This document shows positions 25,601 through 39,340 of a DNA stretch of 64,000 nucleotides, piece by piece. The position numbers were made by a program, and so were the translations under genes. A model generated the notes under the pieces. The model worked only from the letters and a program-made list of their open reading frames with translations. It had not been told where the DNA came from and did no database searches. Where the stretch lies: assembly GCA_028023455.1 (NCBI GenBank), contig JAQFVV010006199.1, forward strand, positions 7,640,972 to 7,704,971, read 5' to 3'. This DNA comes from Epiperipatus broadwayi (taxonomy: Eukaryota; Onychophora; Udeonychophora; Euonychophora; Peripatidae). How positions within the stretch are numbered: position 1 is the first letter of the stretch; the number at the start of each line of letters is the position of its first letter.

Positions 25601-28600
25601 ATAGAATTATGCAACTTTAGAATATGTGCAGGATGATTTTAAAATGGACAGTTTGGCTAATGTTGTAATTTTAAATATTTTTACATTAACAAATTTCATA
25701 CCTTTTAATAAAAAATAAATATGTTATAAATAAAGAATTGATTCATGATCTCATATTTGTATATAGAAACAAATTATTTAATTTGAAAGATATCAACTCA
25801 AAACTTAGATAGATGAATTGAAAACTATGGCATAAATAATTTATACAAATTTAATTTTTTTTTTTCCTTGTGACTATTGAAACATTTTATTTATTTTTTA
25901 CTCAAAAATTATAATGTATAAAATTTATACAAAAGATTTCCAGTTTTTTATATTTAACCTGTGTTGGGTTAACACAAAATATGTATATTGGAGATCATTT
26001 ATCTTTTTCACATATATGTGGTTATGTGTATCGAAAGAAAACTTGGACATCTGTGTTCAAATCCCTTTAATTAAATATAATTTAATAATCTTAATTTGAA
26101 TTCTTTTTACATGACTCTGTTGTTCTGATCAGATTGATTTTAATTAACTGAATTGCATTAAAAATAATTTTGTTTTGATATGGCTAATTGCATTTAATAC
26201 TTTTTAGCTAACCAATCAAAATAATGTTGATTTGTTTCTCTAAATTCTTTTAACTTTGTGATTTTTTTGCCTTGACAAGCCAATCTCATAGTAATCCACT
26301 GAAATTAAGTGGGCAACTGATATCCCAAAAAGTGATTATGAAACCAAGACCAAAAGTTATCATAATAAAAAAAATGTAGTATTACATCTAGTAAAAGATT
26401 AAGCTGATATCATATTTAAAAAATATAATATTCTTACGCTAACTAAACCTAAAAGATACAAGCACATGAATTTGCAGCTTTGGACATTTTTGGTTAAAAT
26501 AAAACTTTTGTGAAAATCTAATATAAGCAAGCTATCAGCAGTTTTTTGACAATTCATAAAATAGGTAAGGAAAATTGACAAAATCGTTTATTTTCCAAAC
26601 AGCAGTTTTTGGATGTTTGGTTAGATAAAATATTTGTTAAGCATAGATATAAGATCCCATTTGGTTTAAAAATTTAAAGAGTGAAACACTTTAATATTTA
26701 ATAAATTATTAAAAGCAAAATGTTCACAACAATTATTTTTTGTTTTAAATATCTTCAAATGTAGTATAAAAAGCAAAGAATAAGTTCTCATTGGTCAGAA
26801 AAAGTTTACTTGCACAACTGTTTATGTATAATAAAACACAATATAAGTTTGTTATATTGAGAAAGAAATTAGCAAGATTGCACATTACTATTCTATGTAT
26901 TCAACTTGTTTGTATACTAAATATGTTTTGAATTAAAATGAACAAAGAAAAATTTGGAATCATGATTTGTCAAAAAAAATGTCAACTCTCAGATAAAGTA
27001 AAGGTACTAAGTTAAAGAATATATTTAAATTACAAAGTTATAGCTAAATATAAAAAAAGACTAAGATTACAATAAAAATTATCAACTGATTAGATAAACA
27101 AGACAAAAATTGTCAACATTTTTTTGATTCTACTGCAAAAAATCCAGCAGTCAAAAAAATTCATTCTAAAGTTTGGGGGGAAAAACTTTATATACAGGAG
27201 CATATTATGAAGAGCAAATCAACAAAAAGTACTGTTGTTTTTAAACTACATCTCCTATTTGAAAAATTTTAAACTATTTTGGCCAGCAAAAAAAATAAAT
27301 AAATAGAATAAATAAATAGACAATCAATTAGATTTTAATCTTTGCTTGAAGCACAAATAATTAGACCAAAATTGTCTTTAATATATATTTAAATAATAAA
27401 TCAGTTTACTGATGCACTTATTTCTTATATTTTTTTCTATTTATAGTTTTGACTGTACAATAAGCTTTTTCAAAGCTGTAAATACACAAATAAGTAAATA
27501 TATTATGTCATAAAACTATACCCATATTGTTATATGTAAATAACTTGATAATAAAGTATATTTGTACATTTCCTATATTTACAGCTTTAAAAAAACTGTT
27601 ATACATATATAATTTAACAATGTAATAGATTTATCTATTTATAAACACTGAAGAAGATTATTGTATAAAATCAAAACTATAGACATAAAAAAAAAAAAAA
27701 TTACATTACATGGAAATAAGTACTTAAGTGATTTACCATCTGGTCTCATTATTACTTGATCTAATTTATTAGAAATGTATATCATGTTAGGAAAGGTTGA
27801 TAATAAAAAGAGAAAAGACTCCATAATAATAATAATGATCAATCAAAAAACTTGAAAAGCTAAAAGATGATAGATAACTGTGGAGATATGCCATTCATTT
27901 GATCACCAAGAATTAATATTGATAGGATATTAATAATAATAATAATAATAATAATAATGAATACAATGATTTCATGGATAAGCCGATTGTGAAGAAAAAT
28001 TACTATACATATAATTACAAAATTCTTATCTTAAATAAATCTATAAAAATATAAAATATCTGATGTAGAACAAAGTTTATAGAAAAAACACAAAATCTTC
28101 AAAATATATAATCCTTCAAAGGGATAATTTAACTTAAAAGTATGAAAAAGAGAGAGAGAAATTTTGTTTTCATTTATTAACAGAACAAAAGTTACTTTTT
28201 TTATTAAAGTAATCACAGTTGAAAATAGGGGTAGAGAGGATAAATTTTTTTCATTTATTAGCAGTAAAATAAACCGTATTAATATAAAATTACTAATTTC
28301 AGGTATCCATTACTTTCAATATAGAATCATTCTGTAAACATTATTATTTTAAAAGAATGAATTTTAATACATCATAATAATAATGATTTATAATTTTTTT
28401 AATTTATGAAAATTATTGGAATGATTTGCTTAAATAAATTGGTAACTGCCTATATACAAATATATTCATTATAAATAAAAACAAGACAGATAAAAGATAT
28501 CAGCAATCCTATTTTTAATTTCTTTAATTATAATTATAATCAATCTTAAATGAAACAAGTTTTACTATAATAGGTTTCTGGAATAATGATAAATGCTCGA

Positions 28601-28795
28601 TTAAAATTTCTGCTTAAAAGCAAGTTGATTAACCAGACACTAGGTACACAAATAAGCAATAACATTTGACCATTACTACTTTTTGCTACTACCTTAGCAT
28701 CTCAATATTTAAAGCTACATTATTAAGTTTAATTAATATTTTATACCATTTAAATGCATATCATACAATAAATTAAAACAATATTAAATACATAC
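22680..28795 (-). other. THOC1: THOC1 large intron, right part
   Basis: AT-rich intron without further exons seen. It contains the right inverted arm (23620-23765), diverged ~110-bp direct repeats near 23280-23450, a SINE-like copy (25958-26082) and a (TAA)n microsatellite near 27930-27957. Confidence 0.5.
25958..26082 (+). repeat. Third copy of the tRNA-like repeat seen at 1897-2207
   Basis: GTTGGGTTAACACAAAAT, TTATCTTTTTCACATATATG and GTGTTCAAATCCCTT occur in the same order as in the right arm of the 2-kb inverted pair. The 3' part keeps a B-box-like GTTCAAATCCC. Confidence 0.55.
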
Positions 28796-28844
28796 CATTA
28801 CACATTCGTAATAAAAAATTCCTACATGCTGAATAGAAAGGTTC
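28796..28844 (-). CDS. THOC1: THOC1 internal exon (FYSACRNFLLRMCN)
   Basis: A 49-nt exon lies between acceptor TTGTTTTAG and donor GTATGT. It encodes EPFYSACRNFLLRMCN and the first base of the following Asp codon, matching the FYSAGKNYLLRMCND block of animal THOC1. It joins in phase 0 to the upstream exon (36464-36570, ...EIWKS) and in phase 1 to 16633-16728. Only about 105 nt upstream of its acceptor begins an inverted ribozyme repeat, so its splicing context is unusual. Confidence 0.93.
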
Positions 28845-28989
28845 CTAAAACAATATATTAAATGTGTATATATATTTTTAAAAAAACATTCATAAAATAT
28901 AAGATATTTGATTACAAAAAAATCAAGTCATATGACTAATTTAACAAGCTTGCAAATAAGCTCTTAACAAGCTTTGCAGAATATCCCCA

Positions 28990-29029
28990 CCCCCAGACAG
29001 GTTTCTGCTACTGGATTCCTCAGTGAGGT
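28990..29029 (-). ncRNA. Hammerhead ribozyme in THOC1 intron (sense)
   Basis: On minus: CCTCA, core CTGAGGA (position 7 is free in the consensus), helix II region ATCCAGTAGCA, GAAAC, helix III palindrome-like ACCTGT, GTC, TGGGG. Helix I pairs CCTCA with TGGGG (one wobble). Helix II is damaged relative to its partner at 29352. Core is intact, so weak activity is possible. It lies about 145 nt upstream of a THOC1 exon on the transcribed sense strand. Confidence 0.65.
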
Positions 29030-29351
29030 GCTAGGATATTCAAGCATTAGTTTAAAAATACCAGGACAAGCCCAGCACTTTATCTAATGAATAACTATTA
29101 AGTAGAAAATCTGAAATTTTCAGACATTCATATGTCTTCCAATCCAGCTATCTAACAAATAGCCATATGGGACTGAGTTATTAATATATGGTGTATCTAA
29201 ACTTGTTTCAGTCCCATATGGCTATTTAAGTTAGATAGCTGGATTGGAAGACATATGGATGTCTGAAAATTTCAGATTTTCTACTTAATAGTTATCCATT
29301 AAATAAAGTGTTGGGCTTGGTATTTTTAATCTAATGCTTGAATATCCTAGC

Positions 29352-29391
29352 ATCTCACTGAGGAAGCCAATAGCAGAAACCGGTCTGGAAT
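29352..29391 (+). ncRNA. Hammerhead ribozyme, inverted partner
   Basis: Plus strand: TCTCA, CTGAGGA, helix II A-GCC-AAT-AGC-A, GAAAC, ACCGGT, GTC (C at 29385), TGGAA. The core is intact; helix I has one mismatch. It is the mirror partner of 28990-29029 and antisense to THOC1. Confidence 0.7.
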
Positions 29392-29920
29392 TGGGATATT
29401 CTGCAAAGCTTGTTAAGAGCTTATTTATGAGCTCTTTATATAAGATATTTGATATATTGCTAAATGTCATTGGATACTCTTCATTAGTATGATACATATT
29501 CAATTATGCAAAATAATGTTGGATAACATAAAAGCAAGTTATAATCCTCAGTGCACTAGGTGATTGTAAAATCACACTGAGTTAATAAATAAAACATTAA
29601 AGAACATTATTTTATGGTTTTTCTATCAGAGACCAATTATTTTAGAAGACCACATAAGTGAATTTTCACATGTAGTTAACTGTTAATAGATATTTAAACA
29701 TATGTCAATTAAAAAAAATATACACAAAAAGAAATCATAAAAATCTAAAAATTTATGAAATCAAATTGATGATGAATAGAAGTTTAGCATGAAGAAAAAT
29801 TGATTTTTTATTTTATTTACCAAAGCCAAAGTAAATAATATATTTATATAGGTCATTATTTTATGATCAAAATGTCCAATAACTTTTAGCATCAAAATGA
29901 TATCATGTATAGTATATATA

Positions 29921-30870
29921 CAAAATAATGAGACACCCGAGACATCTTTATTAATAAGATATACACTATTTGCAATAAAACTGTTTACATTTTATGTACA
30001 ATGAAATTATATAACATTTGAACAAAATCCAGAGGAATATTCAATCATTCATCCCTTGTAAAATAATATGTAGAGTGACATAGTCATGAGCTTAAGATTT
30101 CTGATAATATCTTGCTGGAAAAAAAATTTCTCAACTCAATCAATTAAATGGATCTGTTATTTTTTCAAATGCTATTTTGAAATGTTTTACATGATTTCTC
30201 AAACAATTTTTGGACACGATTTTACTTCTCATTAAAAAAAAAATTCAAGTTTATTTGAGAGTCATTGTTAAAAATTATCAATTTCTCATGCTAATGAGAC
30301 TCAACAATATTTATATTAATTAATTAGAAAAAGCATGGAAAATGTGTAATATTAAGATGTTATTCGAATCAATATTTGAATGCATTAGCTCTATAAATTG
30401 AAACATTAATATCTCTAAAAATAATAATGTGGTCTAGAAAATGTTTGTACAATGGCACAAATCTATCTTTCCAGAATGTTCATTTAAATAATTTGCAGCT
30501 GTGTTTCATTCATACAGAGTAATAAGTAAATTTTCAGATAGTTACTCCATGTTTCACTATTACATTTCACAAATAGAAAAAGGCAGTCTGGTTGATAGAT
30601 TTCTTTTGGCAAACATTAAATATAAATCTGTTTAGTGATTTGAGAAAGATGTTAACATGATCTCATGTGATATGCTTCCAAGTCATCCTTTATCCAATTC
30701 TTATGATTCCCAATGAATTGTTTTACAAAATAATGGGTTATTCATAAATGTGCTAATTTATTCTGTGGTTTACCTTTTTTGGCTCCACTCTTACGGTATC
30801 CACCATCTCTCTTAGTAAATTATATTTTAATCAGAGTTCAATCTAAGCTTCCTTTTTCAATCTTTAATCG
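29921..30870 (-). pseudogene. Degenerate Tc1/mariner-like transposase remnant
   Basis: The left end CAAAATAATGAGACACC at 29921 is preceded by TATA and resembles Tc1-type termini. Reading minus from about 30870, broken frames include a segment like the KIVKNWL... region (KIVSKNCLRNHVKHFK, near 30240-30190) and VKHG near 30555, which in Tc1 transposases precedes the GGGxxMVWG block. No opposite terminus was found. Many stops; identification is tentative. Confidence 0.35.
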
Positions 30871-33800
30871 ATGTATTGATTTACAGGATTCATCTTTAGA
30901 AATAGTGTGCTAAAACTTGCAATATTTTATTAAAAATGCTTGAATGAAATAATACATTTTATTGTTTTCCATATATAGGTATTATTATATTTTATCAAGT
31001 GGTTAAAATATTAGAATGTTTAATATCATGTATCACAGCAAATTTAATATGATATTAATCATACATGTGATTCATTAATTTTAAAAGATATTGTACAAAG
31101 TTTTTAATTAAAAATAAATGTTTAAAGCAGAATAAAATACACAATACAAATTTCAAGTTCACTTTTAAAAATGAAGAGCACAAAAATAATATAGTAATAT
31201 TATGTGTTATTGATCCATTATTAAAAATGTTAATGCTATTCTGCATTATAATAATATTATTAAAATCCATTTGTATTAAGTATCACATCAAATGAAAACT
31301 TTAAAAAGGTAAAGATAAAACTTTTTGTTAGTTACAACAGTGCAGTAGACTACTACAATTAAAATTTATTTTATTTATATCACATTTTCCAAATTTTTTT
31401 ACCTCAAAATAGAGCAGACTTTGCTTAATTTTTCTGAATTTGGATCAAAATAATTTTAAAATGAAAATTCTTTTGGTTCTTTTTATAGCAGTTTTTGAGT
31501 AGTAAAAGTTGTAACACATGAAAGTTCAAATAAAATACAATAGTCCAAAGAAAACAAGATATATTAATAGAATAAATTTTTCTCATAAGTTTTTAAAAAA
31601 CTGTACAATGCACACATACTTTTAAAACTGAGAGATATATATCCCTATATATACATATTGTAACCTTCAGTTTCGTCAGTAAAGCTAAATTTCCAGCCAC
31701 CTAATTGTTAGTATTTATGAAAAAATATTTTTTTTCAATAAGTTAATTTTTATAGCAAACCAATTTATCAGGGCTTGATACTTAAATGTTAATTCATCCT
31801 CTAAGTCATTTTTAAGGACTATTATAAATCTTAATTGTTTTAAGTCATATTAATATTTTTATTGTAGTGCTTTAAACCCATCTATAGTTATAAATTACTT
31901 CAAATTGCCTAGTTTAAAGATATTCTTACCTTAAATATTAATGAGCTAATGTTAGAAAAATATTATGAGTCAAAGCTATTAATAAAGATACTAGTGCATA
32001 AAAAAAAAATCAACGTTAGTTAAACTTTAAAGCTAAGTTTAAATCGTTAATGCTCATTATTAGTATTTAAATTACTTGCTTTTAAAAATGCATTTTTATT
32101 TAGTTCATTTGCTAATAAAGTATATTTTGTTAATGCTAATTATAATAAAGATTAATTCAGTTAAATAAATTTTAAAATAATTTAAAAAAAAGTTAATTTA
32201 TTATTATTAAAAGCTATCAATTTTAAATAAAAGAAAGCATTAGTCAAAGTGTGTGAGTGTGCTTGGTTATAAATTTCAATTTTAACTTCTTGGTTACAAT
32301 ATTAAAATTATTCTTAAATATTTATTAAAAAAAACAACAACATTTAAAGCACTCTGGGAACTTAAATGGTAAATAATGTATAAAATTGTAGAAAGAGTAA
32401 TGTAAATTAATGATTTGTTTAAAAATAATGTAATTTATTATAAAATATTTTGTTTATTTTCATTGTAATAATTTTTAGTTTTATGAATAATTGTCTTAAA
32501 ATGTAACATTTTAATTAAAAAGTCTAAACAGTTATGTAAATGAGTTTATTTTTAGTTGTCTCCCAGACCAGTTAATCTTTAAATTTTAATAAATTAAGAT
32601 CAAGGAAAAGGTAGATCTAAATATCAATTTCATACAACAAAATCAATTACATGATCAACAATATAAATAGAGGAAGATTTGTATGCATGTGATTACTTAT
32701 TGTTTACTCCAAATTTTTATTTTTGCTTTTTTTCAGGCACTAAAGTTCTAATCTGAAATTACTAAAAGAAGTATGAAATCTACATAGCCAAGAAACATAA
32801 TGGAAATTTTATCTAAATATTTAACAATAATTGTAAAGTTATTTATATATAAAATGTACACTTTGAGGCAATTCTCCGACTCGTCACTATTACATAAGAA
32901 CTCTTATTGATTCTCATTTTCTCATTAATAATAGACAATATTATCAATTTAGTATTTTATATACTGGAATATTAAGACTAATAAAGACTTTAAGCTATGG
33001 TTGGTATTTTAAAGCAGTTCTTAATAAATGTAAAAATGTTTTGTTGTTAATAATCGTATATGATGTAAGGAATAAGAAGTTTGTTAAAAAGACTTTCAAA
33101 TGTTTTAAATATTCTTCAGCAACATATATTTAAAAATATCTTTTATTTTAATATTGTCATATCTCTAAAATAATGGTTTTCTTCGGAATAGTTAATCTTT
33201 TAATGAATATACTATTTAAATTTCAGATAGCAGTATCTGTTTAGTGCTAATGGAATTTAATAAATTGCTTGTTTGAATTTTGAAATGATTTATTTATTTA
33301 TTATCTTAGCAGCAGGATGAAAAGCATGTGATCACAAAATTTTGTCTTATATCTATTTCAGACTGTAGATAGTGAAGTATTTCCTAAGTTTGTAAAATTA
33401 AAATTATTGACTTATTCATTTGTCTGAAAAATATTACCTATTTACTTTTAAATATATTTTAAAAATATTAATAGAATATTCATTTGAAGTTATTACTATT
33501 ATTCTTAAATTATCACTTGTACTGGATAATTGGAACAACTTGCATACTATATGAATAAAGCATAAAAGCTCCTGAATTATGAATTTTATTGAAGTTTATT
33601 TTCACCTGTTTCATATAAATTTTTTCTACAATGAAACCGGCATTCTGTCCGAAAAATATATGCTCCTGTATATTATCATTAATTTATATTTTCCAAGGAA
33701 TTAATGAAAAAATATTGTACAAAAGATTGCCGACCATTACTTACTATTCTTCGCGAAAACTGAATGGCCATTAATGTATTGTGCACTTATGTTATTAGGA

Positions 33801-36463
33801 AATCGATTGTTTAAAGAAAATATTTCAAATGCTATATATATAATTTAAATTTGTGGTGTTTTCAACAAGAAATAGTAAATGTTGGTGTTTGCAGAATGGT
33901 AATTGCAAAAACTGTATCCTGTTTTAATGGCAGAACCTCCAGGATAAACTGGGTATAATTTTAAATTTCAATATTATGTTATTGTAATTTATTGTATATT
34001 TTCTTTTATTCTATACATTTTGTCTGATATAATTTTATAAATTATTTGTAAGCTCTAATATCCAGAAGTTCACAGAATATTTACCTTTTATAATACTATA
34101 TAGTTTAAAGTATTATTTGGCCCTTATCATGAATAATTTATTTGAATGTATATATTTATGCTGAATTGGCAAATAACTTTTTACATATCAGTTAATTATT
34201 ATATTTATTTAAGAGTGTGATATTAGATTCTTCCATTTTATTGTACATGCTTATCTTGCCAGTATATTTTTCCAAGAGATAATAGTGTTGTCTCTCACTC
34301 TCTTGTAGATATTTCTTTCGTTAGCTTATATTTTTCCGAGAAATAATAGCTGTCTCTCTCTTAAAAACATTTATATCATTATTATGTTTGTAAAAAGATT
34401 GTAGCCTTGTCTCTCCATTTTCTATAATATATTCCATGAGTTATATCTTCATGTCTCATATTTAAGCATAAATGCTTTATTGAAGGCAGTTATTATTGTT
34501 CATAACATATTTTGCTGATACATTTTCATTTTGTTCAGAGACAAAATCAAAGCATAACTTTTGCCCTCAAAATGTAGGTCCTCCCTTTTGAGTTCACATC
34601 ATCATTTATGTTCATTGCCTTATTTATCTTTATCTTGTGGATATATTGTACCATGTACATTTTGTATGAATCCATGGGTGGTGTACCACCATGACTTTAT
34701 TTTGAAAATTGATATTGTTGTTTGTTCTGAGGAACATCCTTTTTCTGTTGTATTTTTGAATACTTTGAGTGTAGGTTATGGATGGTTTTAATGTGTAGGT
34801 CTGTTTTTTGCTGTGCTTTGCCAGCATTGCAGAATGTAAAACTGACAAAAATTTATTTTAGAAATTAAAAATTATATTCATGGGCCTCAATAAGTGATAT
34901 GCATCATTTTTAGCATTTATTTCATCGCAGGATTGATAAGATATGCTTAATGTTTAAATATGCTCATTTTTGGGATAACATCGTGGTATGATTGTAGTGT
35001 AAAAATGTATAACTTCTTGTGATAATGCTAATATTAAGAAAAGCTTTCATTATTATTAGTCAGATGAAATTAATAATAGTCAATTATTATTTAATGTGTA
35101 AATTTTATTTTATTCTTATCTGTAAACTTTAAAACATATTTTTCCTCTGTAGTGAAGTGTATAGCATAGTGTCTAAATAATTTATTTGAAATATTGTAGA
35201 TTTTCAAGATTGTTAGTTATTTAATTGTCTTTATTATCAAAATAAATGTTTTTATTGTTAAGTATGTCTTATAGTATTTATATAATCATTAATGTATATT
35301 ATCTCGATATCTTAATATTATATAATCTATTGTAGTTATCTTATATGTTAGTCATTAAGGGTACATGAACAATAAAATTGAATATCATAATCACTTTGTT
35401 CAAATTAGTCTGTAGATGTTAAGAAAGCATCTAATAGACAGATTATTCATTTTCTTACATTTAAATGATCACTTTATCCAATTGCATTCATTAAAAGAAG
35501 ACTGCTTTAGTGATAAAATTATTATATACTTTATCCAAAAGATTACAGTTGATTATACATCATAAATTTCAATACTTAAATCATTATCTTAAATTCATAA
35601 AGAAATATTTAGTAGGAGCTATTAGCAGAATATTCTGAGTGGCCATAAAATCCCTTACCCACACATTATGTCTGAATTAAATCTAGTATTTTTCTTTTAT
35701 TGCAAATTAAGAGTTTTTCATATATTTTATTTTAATTAAAATATTTTATTTAAAATTTATTATTATTATTGTAATTTAGGTAGAAATTATCTTATGGATA
35801 AGAGTATGTCTTATCATATTATTACTAGGATTCCATTCAATGCCTAATAATTCATAAATGACAGAAAAGAACAAATTTTTAATATTATAAATATTTAATT
35901 AAAGAACCCTGAAATTTCAATATAATATTACATAAATGAATATAAAATAAATTGTTTTACCAAAATATTCATTTTGAGAAGTAATGCAACAGAAATATTA
36001 GAAAATATATTCTTATTTGTTTAAAAATTAAATATAAATCTGATCATAGCAATGTGCTACTGATGATTGTTATTAAAAATGATGTAGTGAAAAAGATATT
36101 AAAAAAAAAGATAATTTAATATAACCTGACCACTTTATGATGTATGCGTTCAATATTAAGAACCTCCCTGCAATTTGTAAGAGGGAGTATAATAGTTCTC
36201 TTTTTAAAATTTATTAAATGTTACATATTATATTGATAATATTTATTTATTGATGCTCTTACCTATATGGCTCTTTTTATTGTAGCATATACCATTTATT
36301 TGGTAACCCTTCTGAGCTTAGCCCATAGTTTATTATTGGTATTATTTCAGGCATTATATCTCGATCATTTGGATGTCATTTAATATCTCGATCATTCTTA
36401 TTTAGGTTATAATATATATTAATACACACACACACTAATTAAAGAAGAACCTAATATACTTAC
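30871..36463 (-). other. THOC1: THOC1 intron without recognised element
   Basis: AT-rich intronic sequence. A short diverged duplication (TTTTTCCRAGARATAATAG, about 34268 and 34335) is visible. The frames at 31055-31270, 34561-34791 and 34630-34848 have no supporting features. Confidence 0.5.
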
Positions 36464-36570
36464 AGATTTCCAAATTTCAACATGTAGTTCTACAAGGGTA
36501 AATAAAGCTTCACATTTTTCCAGGATAGTACTATCAAACATATCACTCATCATGAGAACAGGTAAAGAAC
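36464..36570 (-). CDS. THOC1: THOC1 internal exon (SLPVLMMSDMFD...EIWKS)
   Basis: A 107-nt exon lies between acceptor TTGTGTTCAG and donor GTAAGT. It encodes (G)SLPVLMMSDMFDSTILEK and CEALFTLVELHVEIWKS. Animal THOC1 has the equivalent TPFVLLGDVLDCLPLDQCDTIFTFVEKNVATWKS. Its first two bases complete a Gly codon from the exon 39274-39340, and it ends in phase 0 before the FYSACRN exon. Phases and residue order leave little doubt. Confidence 0.92.
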
Positions 36571-37724
36571 CTGAACACAATTCTATAATAATGTGAAAAA
36601 AATAACTTAAAAACTGCATAGTTATCCTATATATTAAGATAATTTTATCTAAAACAGATGGTTGTTCATAACTAAAGGTTCACAATTGTGAATACCTTTT
36701 CAATAAGTGTTTAATCATATTTTTAATAAATCATAATAATACACTAAAATTACTGAAATTATTTATAATTAGTACCAATAGTTTAAACCAGATATAAAAA
36801 AAACAACATTATAAATTAGTAATAATTTCAAACATTAAACACTTGTTACGAGTCAAAACATTTAAAATCTTTATAAACCTTGGAGATGTATTATTGTATT
36901 AAAAACATTACATCAAGTCATTTTAATTTACATTTAATCTACATTTGAGAAGAAATGTTACTTTTAATTGTACATTTCTAGTCAGTACCTTTTATTTCTT
37001 TTAAACTATCAAACAAATGCCTTGAAAATTCCAATCATTCAGATCTAGTATCAGGCATGCATAACTATATAGTTAAATATGCTTGAGTTCAAAATCTCAG
37101 AGTGTAAGAAATTTTCAAGGAAATTAACTCATAGTATAATGGAGATAAAAGGTAGTTAATAGAAAGTGACATGTAGATAAAACAGTGCTCTACTGATAAA
37201 AACTAACAATTATTTATTTGTTACTATCATCTTGTGAACACTGATTAAACATGCTTAGATTGTTCTAAAAGTAAAGCACATGGGTATAATACTGTTATCA
37301 AATTCAAAAATTAAAAACATTATGATAGTGATATCAACATTTTCTAGAGGTCTTTAAAATAAGAATTCAATAAATTACATATTTCCTCTTGGATTTTAAC
37401 AAAGCTTTGACAGTTTAGCAGTTTTTTTTTTTTTCAAAAATATAAAATATGATATTATTATATCATTTTTTGTTTATTTACATAATATATTATCTTTCTA
37501 TGACTTTTTATTTATTTGTTTTTATTTTTTAATCTATTTAATGTGAATCAGCATATATACTACAATGTAAACAAATATAGTTTCTAATCTAGCATCATCT
37601 ATTGCAGACTAATAATGTTGTTTTTTTAAAATGGAAAATAAATAAATAAATAAAAATTATATCATCAAATAAGATTACCATAGGCAACTATAAATAAACA
37701 AAAATAAGTATAATTACATTTTAC

Positions 37725-37765
37725 AATTTGTGAAGAAGACTGTTGGACAATCAAAATCGTCAGAA
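37725..37765 (+). ncRNA. Degenerate Penelope-type hammerhead-like motif
   Basis: GTGAAGA (37730-37736, core C3 changed), GACTGTTGGACAATC, then AAAAT where GAAAC is expected, then CGTC. It aligns with the motif at 22567-22612. The core is broken, so it is a fossil. Confidence 0.35.
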
Positions 37766-38091
37766 ATGTTTTAAGAATGAGCATTGTTAAAAATGTAAGA
37801 AAAAATACATAAATTTATTATTCTATTTTAAATAGGTAAATGCAAAAAAATTGAAAAAGTGCTGAACATCGTAGAAAATAAAAAAATCAATGGTCATTGA
37901 CAAAGCCAATACAAATCATTGTATGCAGACTATAATAATTTATTGCCTATCTTATAATTACTGTGACAAGAATATATTTCTACTATATACAATACATAAA
38001 TAGTAGTCATATAATAATATTAAGCTAACAATTAAATTATCATTTTTCAAATTTAATGGAATGCCCAATAAAATTTTAGAAACCATAAGTA

Positions 38092-38160
38092 TAGTGGCTA
38101 ACATATTAGACTAGCAAGTCCATAATCTGTGTTTATCATCCAGATTGGATGAACTTGGAA
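38092..38160 (+). repeat. Possible tRNA-derived SINE fragment
   Basis: TATAGTGGCTAACATATTAG resembles an A box, followed by AGACTAGCAAGTCCATAATC and a decayed B box (GTGTTTATCATCC). No target duplication or tail was delimited. Confidence 0.35.
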
Positions 38161-39273
38161 AAATTTTATATTCATAAATTAGCTTAGAATTTTTCTTTTA
38201 ACTAGTTGATCAACAACCAACTCAATTAGTCATGCAGTAACAGTCAATAAATGACAATTTCATTATTATTAAGCTGAGTAGGTCAGATTAGTATCAATAA
38301 TCTGACTATAGAGGCAAAAATAATAATTTGTAATGTGATATATATTTTAGTTGGGAGAAGGGGTTTACATTTAGGATGTCATATTATTCATCAAATGCCT
38401 TCATTTTCTTGATTTTGATATTCCCGATGAGATTGTAAATTTTCTGTGCAGTTTCTTGAATTTTTTTCATACCAAGGAGTTAATTAACAAAAAAATAAAT
38501 TACTGTTAATATCCCTATCTTACACTTTAGTCTATGTTATTCATTGATAGAAAAAGATTTTTTTAATCTAGCATCATAAATTAATTTGCAGGAATTTTTG
38601 AGTTATACAATTATTGAGTTTGAATCACAAATAGCAACTAAGTCCGACTCTTATGGACACACACTTTTCATCATTAAGAAAGAATTTTTAGGTTTAGTTC
38701 TTGCTGAAGTTATAAAAAGTTAAGGCAAGAAGTCTGTTTGAGATAAAAATTGAATATCTTATTTCCAATTGAATAAAAAGTATTATGCAATTGTACAAAA
38801 ACAAAAAAACAACAACTACATAATAGAATATATTCAATTATTAAATAAATCCTCTTATTTTCTTTAATATAAAACCAAGAGCAAATTGATAAACCTTTGT
38901 GTTGGAAAATATTACATAATAAAACAGCAATTCAGAAACAGCAAACCAAAAAAATATTTTTAATATTTATTTTTTTCTTTTAGAAAAGGTTTGAACAATA
39001 ATGATTCCTTGATTGCTGATTAACATTTTCAATAAAAAAATTTAAAATTTTTGGCAACATTCTCTTGTTCAAAAATATTGTACAATTCTGGACAGAATTT
39101 CATAGTTAGAATCATTTAAAAGTTTACAGAAAAAGTTTACAACATGTGGCAGCCCTTCATGTCAGAAAAGTTGGGACACGTTGAAGAGAAATATATATCT
39201 GTAGTTGAATGAGGTTAAGAAAATAAAAGAATCAAACAAAGATAAGAAGCACATATAATTATTAAATTTTTAC

Positions 39274-39340
39274 CTCTTTTAACTGCTTCAACAGCCAAGT
39301 TAATAAAACTTTCATAAATATCCACATTTTTATTGGATCC
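39274..39340 (-). CDS. THOC1: THOC1 internal exon (GSNKNVDIYESF...)
   Basis: A 67-nt exon lies between acceptor TTATTAAATAG and donor GTAAAA. It encodes GSNKNVDIYESFINLAVEAV then KR, with one base of the next Gly codon. This aligns with the NHSSCENVLAIISLAIGGVTEG stretch of animal THOC1 in position and pattern rather than exact residues. It joins in phase 0 to 39546-39635 and in phase 1 to 36464-36570. Confidence 0.88.

Larger units (their letters stand above)
28950..29431. repeat. Head-to-head inverted dimer of hammerhead repeat (subfamily A)
   Basis: Arms of about 225 bp (28950-29176 and 29208-29431) are near-complementary around a 31-nt centre. Each arm carries a hammerhead (28990-29029 minus, 29352-29391 plus), the shared AATCTGAAATTTTCAGACAT block and CATATGGGACTGA at the centre. 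The body matches the 370-bp monomer of the 62-64 kb array at moderate identity. It lies in the THOC1 intron. Confidence 0.85.
36571..39273 (-). other. THOC1: THOC1 intron
   Basis: A 2.7-kb AT-rich intron. It holds an (AAAT)n-like run near 37639-37655, a degenerate hammerhead-like motif at 37725-37765 and a tRNA-like fragment near 38092-38160. Confidence 0.55.

Noticed and set aside
27929-27957. Regular TAA spacing as a CRISPR-like or regulatory array
   Set aside because: A plain trinucleotide microsatellite; the genome is eukaryotic and no CRISPR arrays are present.
29285-29503. 72-codon minus ORF
   Set aside because: Covers the right arm of the inverted ribozyme repeat; not conserved as a frame in the other copies.
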